A DNA stretch of 64,000 nt from an uncultured Porphyromonadaceae bacterium (GTDB taxonomy: Bacteria > Bacteroidota > Bacteroidia > Bacteroidales > Barnesiellaceae): the NCBI GenBank assembly GCA_900538555.1, contig UPYI01000006.1, positions 173,716 through 237,715 of the forward strand. Reading direction: 5' to 3'. Below, piece after piece: positions 58,887 to 64,000 of this stretch. The notes beneath the pieces are model-generated. The model saw nothing but the letters and a program-made list of their open reading frames with translations. It was not told the origin of the DNA and did no database searches. Positions within the stretch are counted from its first letter, which is position 1. Each line of letters starts with the position of its first letter. The position numbers and the translations under genes were made by a program.

Positions 58887-60083
58887 CTATTTATTCATTT
58901 TTCCGGTGAAAACGACGATACGGTTCCAACGGTTATTATCGGGATATAATTGCGTTTCGCTGCCATTTGCCACCAACGTTATGCGGCAGGGATCGATATT
59001 GTATTTTTTCGTCAGAATTTCGATCACGGCGGCTGCCCGACGCTCACTCAACTGTTTGTTGTATGCGGGCGATCCGGTTTCCTTGTCGGCATAACCGACC
59101 ACTTCGATATTGCAGCACGGATTCTTTTTCAGCCATTGAGCCACGTTGTAGACATTGACCATCTCTTCATTCGTCACATTCGCGCTATCGAAAGCAAAAC
59201 GCACCACACTGGTAATATCCTGCGTACAAACCGGCTGTTCGATAAATACCTCCTCTACGACCACTTGTGCCTGTGCGCTATCGAGCGCAGCCTGAGTAGC
59301 CGCCAACTGGGATTCCGATTCCACCAATGCCGCACGCAACATATTCGTCTGCATGTTCAGGCTCTCGATTGCAGCCTGATCGGCAGCCGCATTATATGCC
59401 TTAAACCGGTCACGCCCCAATTTCACGGTAATACCGCCGATCGCCGAGATCACAGCCTCTACCTGTTTGCCGAGCATAACGCCATTGAATTGTTCTCCGA
59501 CCAATACGCCACGTCCCTCCAAGAACAGATCGACATAGTGCGACAAGCGGAAGTTGAGTTTCAGACCTGCCGTAGCCGGAAAAGCGTAAGTACGTCTGTT
59601 GTATGTCGTATTATGAAACGCATATATACCGCCGGCTCCGGCAAACGGGATGATGGTAAATACACGCCGTTCGTTATACCCGCCGAACGTATTGAACAAA
59701 TCCCACATCAAATCCATGTAGACTCCGGCATAACGCATGTGGCTCATCTTATTCTCTTCCAACGGATACCCGTAATGCAAAGCGCCACCGACAGCCGACA
59801 GGCGAAGTCCGAGATAAGGAGAAAGCCATTTGCCGACAGCCACATCCATTGCCAACGTGTACATGGCATTGCCCGAACGTTCCGACAAGAATGTCTGTGC
59901 TCCCGCACCAGCCGATACATACCAATTGTTCTTGAAACTATCGGAGTAATAACGAACTTTACCGGGAACATACTCCACCACATCCACCTCTTCGACAACC
60001 ACATCCTGAGCAAACGCACTACCCGGACAGCAGAAGAAAATTGTCGCCAACATCCCGGAACAAAATAAAAGCCTTGTTTTCAT
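58887..60083 (-). CDS. OmpA-family outer-membrane protein
   Basis: A protein of 398 residues with signal peptide (about 1-25, GSAFAQD). An eight-strand barrel fills about 45-235 (WYVSAGAGAQTFLS; LGLRLSAVGGALHYG; VDLFLEGRGVLVG), a short coiled linker lies at about 240-285, and the C-terminal OmpA domain (about 290-398) has VVRFAFDSANVT, VVGYADKETGSPAYNKQLSERRAAAV and NRWNRIVVF, with the peptidoglycan-binding Asp and Arg of the family. It joins the outer membrane to the cell wall. It is a stand-alone gene with its own terminator. Confidence 0.93.
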   Translation of the reverse strand: MKTRLLFCSGMLATIFFCCPGSAFAQDVVVEEVDVVEYVPGKVRYYSDSFKNNWYVSAGAGAQTFLSERSGNAMYTLAMDVAVGKWLSPYLGLRLSAVGGALHYGYPLEENKMSHMRYAGVYMDLMWDLFNTFGGYNERRVFTIIPFAGAGGIYAFHNTTYNRRTYAFPATAGLKLNFRLSHYVDLFLEGRGVLVGEQFNGVMLGKQVEAVISAIGGITVKLGRDRFKAYNAAADQAAIESLNMQTNMLRAALVESESQLAATQAALDSAQAQVVVEEVFIEQPVCTQDITSVVRFAFDSANVTNEEMVNVYNVAQWLKKNPCCNIEVVGYADKETGSPAYNKQLSERRAAAVIEILTKKYNIDPCRITLVANGSETQLYPDNNRWNRIVVFTGKMNK

Positions 60084-60314
60084 TTCGAAATCTTTTTAGT
60101 TTTGATTCATACTCATTTCTTTTTTACCGACCTTGTACTCGTGCCGATTTAATGAATAAACAAAGGTCATATAATTGTGTTCAACCGGTTTTCTTTTAAA
60201 TATCACTTTTGAAAGAGATATAATCACTAAAAAATTAAAACGCGATACGGTTTGTGGGTATTATTTACTATTTTTGCAGAAATATGCAGGTAGTGTAAAT
60301 ACCTGCCGACAAAG
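60084..60314. other. Divergent intergenic region
   Basis: AT-rich spacer between the OmpA-like gene (minus) and the M23-like gene (plus). TATTTTTG at 60269-60276 fits the -7 form for the plus-strand unit; no TTTG at the right distance. Confidence 0.4.
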
Positions 60315-61190
60315 ATGTATATGTTCAAGAAAAAAGATAAAAAACAAATAGTCAAACCTCATCCCCGCTATAAGTTCTCGTTTTTCAACGAGAATACCCT
60401 CGAAGAAGTTTGGACCATACGGTTTTCCCGTACCGGAGCTACGGTCAGTGTCATTATCGGGTGTATTCTGTTTATTTCGTTAATAGCCGCTATCATGATC
60501 GGGACTCCGGTCAAATACCTGCTCCCGGGTTATCTGCAATCGAAAGACCGGGCTGAAATGGTGGATAATATTCTCCGTCTCGATTCTTTGGCGGAAGAAG
60601 TGGCAATCAAAGACAGCTACCTGCAAAATATGTCCAATATCCTTTTGGGCAAAATCGAAATCGACTCGATTCCCTACGTAGGAACCGACAGCGTATGGAG
60701 CATGTCGCTGGATGCCCTTATATCGAGCAGCGAACGTGAAAAACAATTTATCGAACAATACGAGCAAGAGGAAAAATATACGCTGAACGTTCTCGACAAT
60801 GTACAAGCATCGAAATCGGTGCTGTTCCACGCTCCGGTAAACGGAGTGTTGAAACAGAAATTCAATCCCAATGAAGAATTTTTCGGAGTCGGCATACAGA
60901 CCGCAAACAGCGCGACGGTTTCCGCCGTATCGGACGGTACAATCATAGCGGCTTATTACACCTTGAACCACGGATATGTAGCCGTAGTTCAGCATGACGA
61001 CATGTACGTCTCGATCTACCGGAACAACACCGGGCTGCTGAAACAGGTCGGCGACCACGTAGTTGCCGGAGAACGGATCGCCCGCATAGACCGGCAGAAA
61101 GTACAGCAAGCCGCAAACGACAAATTAGCAGAATTTCAATTATGGCGTAACGGAAAGCCTTTGGACCCGGAAGAATATATCCTGTTCTGA
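60315..61190 (+). CDS. M23 (LytM)-family protein lacking the zinc ligands
   Basis: A protein of 291 residues: a basic cytoplasmic start (KKKDKKQIVK), one membrane segment (about 45-68), a helical linker (about 80-170) and a C-terminal LytM-like barrel (about 172-291). The fold is recognisable (AVSDGTIIAAYYTLNHGYVAVVQHDDMYVSIYRN; VAGERIARI; FQLWRNGKPLDPEEYI). However, the HxxxD site reads FFGVGIQT, the YxH reads YRN, and the HxH before the final strand reads AEF. All the metal ligands I can place are missing, so it should be an inactive regulator or scaffold of peptidoglycan hydrolases, like EnvC-type proteins. It heads the unit with dxr and rseP. Confidence 0.85.
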   Translation: MYMFKKKDKKQIVKPHPRYKFSFFNENTLEEVWTIRFSRTGATVSVIIGCILFISLIAAIMIGTPVKYLLPGYLQSKDRAEMVDNILRLDSLAEEVAIKDSYLQNMSNILLGKIEIDSIPYVGTDSVWSMSLDALISSSEREKQFIEQYEQEEKYTLNVLDNVQASKSVLFHAPVNGVLKQKFNPNEEFFGVGIQTANSATVSAVSDGTIIAAYYTLNHGYVAVVQHDDMYVSIYRNNTGLLKQVGDHVVAGERIARIDRQKVQQAANDKLAEFQLWRNGKPLDPEEYILF

Positions 61191-61243
61191 CCGCAGTTCC
61201 GCCTCACAAACTATACACAAAACACAAATCGACCGATTCCTAT

Positions 61244-62413
61244 ATGAAAAAGCAACTTGCCATATTAGGTTCCACCGGCTCAATAGGTACTCAAACATTA
61301 GATGTCGTAGCCGAACATCCCGATCTCTTCGAGGTATATGTTCTGGTAGCGAACAATCAGGTAGACGCCCTGATCGAACAAGCCCGGCGTTTTATGCCCG
61401 ACACGGTAATCATTGCCAACAAAGCTCATTATCCGAAACTGCAAGACGCTTTGGCTGACCTGCCGATAAAAGTGTACACCGGCGACGATGCCATTGCCCA
61501 AATCGTAACGGCTTCGCCGATCGACATCGTAGTAACGGCAATGGTCGGTTATGCCGGTCTGCTTCCCACCATACGGGCGATAGAAGCCCGCAAGACCATT
61601 GCGCTTGCCAACAAAGAGACATTGGTCGTAGCCGGCGACCTGATAAAAAGACTGGCATTGGAATATCACGCCCCTATCATTCCCGTCGATTCGGAACATT
61701 CAGCCATATTCCAATGTTTAGTAGGCGAATATTCCAACCCGATCGAAAAAATCATACTGACGGCTTCGGGCGGTCCGTTCCGGAATTTCACCGCCGAACA
61801 GATGAAAAGCGTCACCAAAAACGATGCGCTGAAACATCCGAAGTGGCACATGGGCAATAAAATCACGATCGACTCGGCGACCATGATGAACAAAGGGTTC
61901 GAAATGATCGAAGCCAAATGGTTGTTCGACGTTTCGCCCGAACAGATCGAAATTGCCGTACACCCGCAATCCATCGTGCACTCGATGGTGCAATTCGAGG
62001 ATGGAACGGTCAAAGCCCAGTTGGGGTTGCAGGATATGAGAATGCCGATACGGTATGCCCTGTCGTTTCCGGACCGCATGAAATGCCAGACGCGCAAAAT
62101 GACAATCGACGATTACGCACAATTGACATTCGAACGTCCCGACATGGAACGGTTCCCGTTGCTGAAATATGCGTTCGACGCCATACATACGGGCGGCACT
62201 ATGCCTTGCATTCTGAATGCGGCAAACGAAATCGCCGTCGATGCGTTCCTGCACGACCGGATCTCCTATCCGCAAATCGCCGAAACAATCGCCGAAACCA
62301 TGAACCGGATCAAAGTAACGGCTTCGCCCGCTTACGAAGATTATGTCAATACAAACGAAGAAGCCAGACGCTACGCAGAGCAATATATAGCCTCGTTGCC
62401 GACTGTATGCTAA
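61244..62413 (+). CDS. dxr: 1-deoxy-D-xylulose-5-phosphate reductoisomerase
   Basis: A protein of 389 residues, usual length. The NADPH-binding start ILGSTGSIGTQTLDV is at 7-21; NKETLVVAG, PVDSEHSAIFQCL, SGGPFR, the metal and substrate segment MGNKITIDSATMMNKGFEMIEA, and VHPQSIVHSMVQFEDG are all intact. It makes 2-C-methyl-D-erythritol 4-phosphate, the committed step of the MEP isoprenoid pathway. The rseP gene follows 9 bp later. Confidence 0.97.
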   Translation: MKKQLAILGSTGSIGTQTLDVVAEHPDLFEVYVLVANNQVDALIEQARRFMPDTVIIANKAHYPKLQDALADLPIKVYTGDDAIAQIVTASPIDIVVTAMVGYAGLLPTIRAIEARKTIALANKETLVVAGDLIKRLALEYHAPIIPVDSEHSAIFQCLVGEYSNPIEKIILTASGGPFRNFTAEQMKSVTKNDALKHPKWHMGNKITIDSATMMNKGFEMIEAKWLFDVSPEQIEIAVHPQSIVHSMVQFEDGTVKAQLGLQDMRMPIRYALSFPDRMKCQTRKMTIDDYAQLTFERPDMERFPLLKYAFDAIHTGGTMPCILNAANEIAVDAFLHDRISYPQIAETIAETMNRIKVTASPAYEDYVNTNEEARRYAEQYIASLPTVC

Positions 62414-62422
62414 GAATTTATT

Positions 62423-63745
62423 ATGGAAACAGTTTTAATCAAAACCGCACAACTATTATTAAGCCTGTCTATACTGGTGCTCGTACACGAGTTCGGACAT
62501 TTCATTTTCTCCAAGCTCTTCAAAGTAAGAGTCGAGAAATTCTATCTGTTCTTCAACCCGTGGTTCACCTTGTTCAAGTATAAACCCAAAAACAGCGAAA
62601 CAGAATACGGTATCGGCTGGTTGCCCTTAGGCGGCTATTGCAAAATATCGGGCATGATCGACGAGTCGATGGACACGGAACAGATGAAACAGCCCGCACA
62701 ACCGTGGGAGTTCCGCAGCAAACCGGCTTGGCAACGGCTGCTGATCATGGTCGGAGGTGTCATGTTCAACTTCATCCTCGCCATCATCATCTATGCCGCG
62801 ATCGCCTTTCATTGGGGTACGACCTACCTGCCGTTCAAAAATGCTTATGCCGGAATGGAATATTGCCAGACCGCAATCCGCGCCGGATTTCAAAACGGAG
62901 ACATTCCGTTGAACGCCGACGGAAAACCGTTGGAATACATGTCGGCAGATGCATTGGAAGCCATTACCGGAGCGCACGAAGTACAGGTTTTGCGCAACGG
63001 GACCGATACGGTGAGCATCGCGATCCCCGAAAACTTCATGCTCCAACTGATCGAAGAAAACACCCAGTTCGCCACATACCGCATACCCAATGTGATCCAT
63101 GAAACGACATCCGGTCAAGGAGCGGCCGTCGCAGGCATGCAAAAAGGCGACCGCATCGTCGGCATCGACCGGATACAAGTTCCGTCGCTACGCGAACTGC
63201 ACGAAACGTTGGCACAGAAAAAAGATACGACTGTCTCGGTCGAATTCATACGAAACGGCGAGAGATTGGAGACGACTGTGCATACCGACGCACAAGGGAA
63301 GATAGGCATCAGCATTGCACCGATCGCCGAAAGCTACGAATTGGTAACGCAACAATACGGGTTCTTCGCCTCCATACCGCAAGGCATCGAAATGGGTGTA
63401 AACCGATTGAGCAACTACGTAAGCAGTATAAAATATGTATTCACCAAAGAGGGGGCTCAAAGTCTGGGCGGGTTCATCGCCATCGGCAACATATTCCCTT
63501 CGGTATGGGACTGGGAGGCATTCTGGAATATGACGGCATTCCTGTCTATCATATTGGCATTCATGAACATCCTGCCTATACCAGCATTAGACGGAGGACA
63601 CGTACTGTTCCTGCTCTATGAAGTAATCACGCGGCGCAAACCCAGCGATAAATTTTTGGAAAACGCCCAAGTGGTCGGCATGTTCCTTTTGTTGGCTCTG
63701 CTGATCTTTGCCAACGGAAACGACATTATCCGCCTGTTCAAATAG
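62423..63745 (+). CDS. rseP: Site-2 intramembrane zinc protease (RseP/MmpA type)
   Basis: A protein of 440 residues. The zinc motif HEFGH is at 22-26 in the first membrane helix; a second helix lies near 110-130 (LIMVGGVMFNFILAIIIYAAIAF), PDZ-like domains fill about 135-350, and the last helices carry FMNILPIPALDGGH with the third zinc ligand Asp. It cuts anti-sigma factors and signal-peptide remnants within the membrane. It could act on the FecR- and anti-sigma-type proteins encoded in this window, but that is inference. It is co-directional and close to dxr, a very common gene order. Confidence 0.95.
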   Translation: METVLIKTAQLLLSLSILVLVHEFGHFIFSKLFKVRVEKFYLFFNPWFTLFKYKPKNSETEYGIGWLPLGGYCKISGMIDESMDTEQMKQPAQPWEFRSKPAWQRLLIMVGGVMFNFILAIIIYAAIAFHWGTTYLPFKNAYAGMEYCQTAIRAGFQNGDIPLNADGKPLEYMSADALEAITGAHEVQVLRNGTDTVSIAIPENFMLQLIEENTQFATYRIPNVIHETTSGQGAAVAGMQKGDRIVGIDRIQVPSLRELHETLAQKKDTTVSVEFIRNGERLETTVHTDAQGKIGISIAPIAESYELVTQQYGFFASIPQGIEMGVNRLSNYVSSIKYVFTKEGAQSLGGFIAIGNIFPSVWDWEAFWNMTAFLSIILAFMNILPIPALDGGHVLFLLYEVITRRKPSDKFLENAQVVGMFLLLALLIFANGNDIIRLFK

Positions 63746-63759
63746 CAATCCGATAAATC

Positions 63760-64000
63760 ATGAAATATATAAAAGTATCTTTAAAACCGGGAAAGGAAGA
63801 TTCATTCCGCCGGTTCCACCCGTGGGTATTTTCGGGTGCAATTCACCGATTCGAGAAAGAACCCGAAGAGGGCGATGTGGTTTCGGTCTACGACTTCAAC
63901 GGCAATTTTGTCGGTGTCGGTCATTACCAGATCGGCAGTATAGCCATCCGTATTCTCTCGTTCCAAGAAGAAGAAATCGACCGGATGTTTTTCGAGAAGC
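63760..64000 (+). CDS. RlmI-like 23S rRNA cytosine methyltransferase, cut by the window end
   Basis: Starts at 63760 (MKYIKVSLKPGKEDSF), 14 bp after the rseP stop; 80 residues are visible before the sequence ends. They are the PUA domain of the class I SAM-dependent rRNA methyltransferase group: RFHPWVFSGAIHRFE, EGDVVSVYDFNGNFVGVGHY, IAIRILSF. The methyltransferase domain lies outside the window, so specificity cannot be judged. Confidence 0.82.
   Translation, partial: MKYIKVSLKPGKEDSFRRFHPWVFSGAIHRFEKEPEEGDVVSVYDFNGNFVGVGHYQIGSIAIRILSFQEEEIDRMFFEK

Noticed and set aside
58950..60068. A 372-codon frame on the + strand
   Set aside because: Antisense shadow of the OmpA-like gene; composition (Cys/His/Arg-rich) is that of a non-coding frame.

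Overview
The window looks like a chromosomal segment of a Bacteroidales bacterium that carries a type IX secretion system (a Porphyromonadaceae-, Barnesiellaceae- or Tannerellaceae-like gut lineage). The reasons are a SusC/SusD pair with FecR and ECF sigma genes, several secreted proteins ending in type IX (type A) sorting domains, a 286-residue primary sigma factor without region 1.1, a tmRNA tag reading GENNYALAA, and promoters of the Bacteroidetes form TTTG-N19..21-TAnnTTTG. No ribosomal RNA, tRNA, CRISPR array, insertion sequence or prophage was seen. The genus cannot be fixed from what is here.

Layout. 1-14.1 kb: a SusC/SusD locus (FecR, SusC with STN domain, SusD) whose downstream genes are not glycoside hydrolases. 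They are two secreted endonuclease/exonuclease/phosphatase (EEP) enzymes, one fused to a beta-helix and a sorting domain, a stand-alone beta-helix protein, an alkaline phosphatase, a secreted beta protein and an ECF sigma factor. This reads as a phosphodiester or nucleic-acid scavenging system. 14.3-16.6 kb: galK and galM. 16.8-19.5 kb: rsmG, an MBL hydrolase and a MATE exporter. 19.7-25.5 kb: a five-gene MacAB-TolC-like efflux operon. 25.5-29.4 kb: repeats, a lipoprotein, tmRNA, holB, tandem promoter repeats and a short terminated RNA. 29.4-32.1 kb: a tiny acidic coiled-coil protein and a GNAT / PAPS-reductase-like (IbrA) / ParB-like (IbrB) operon.

32.2-42.5 kb: a membrane TPR-HTH regulator divergent from a 1501-residue type IX-secreted protein, a DcaP-like porin, and an ECF sigma / anti-sigma / lipoprotein operon. 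42.5-46.7 kb: promoter-repeat arrays feeding a Dabb-domain gene and a split chromate transporter, then folC and ridA. 47-50.7 kb: two paralogous small secreted proteins, a 6S-like RNA, a YihY membrane protein and RNase P RNA. 51-53.7 kb: HtrA protease and the primary sigma factor. 53.8-58.4 kb: alpha/beta hydrolase, small outer-membrane protein, a second TPR regulator with a DUF3244 protein. 58.9-64 kb: OmpA-like protein, then a catalytically dead M23 protein, dxr, rseP and the start of an RlmI-like methyltransferase.

The strongest structure not explained by genes is a dispersed family of intergenic repeats. It occurs at about nine places, often tandem with a period near 86 bp. The best copies each carry an exact Bacteroidetes housekeeping promoter and sit before holB, the Dabb gene, the chromate transporter, rnpB and the hydrolase gene. 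A second family, about 160 bp with a terminator hairpin at one end, follows gene ends in the sense direction. All family calls rest on reading motifs by eye; no database search was run.
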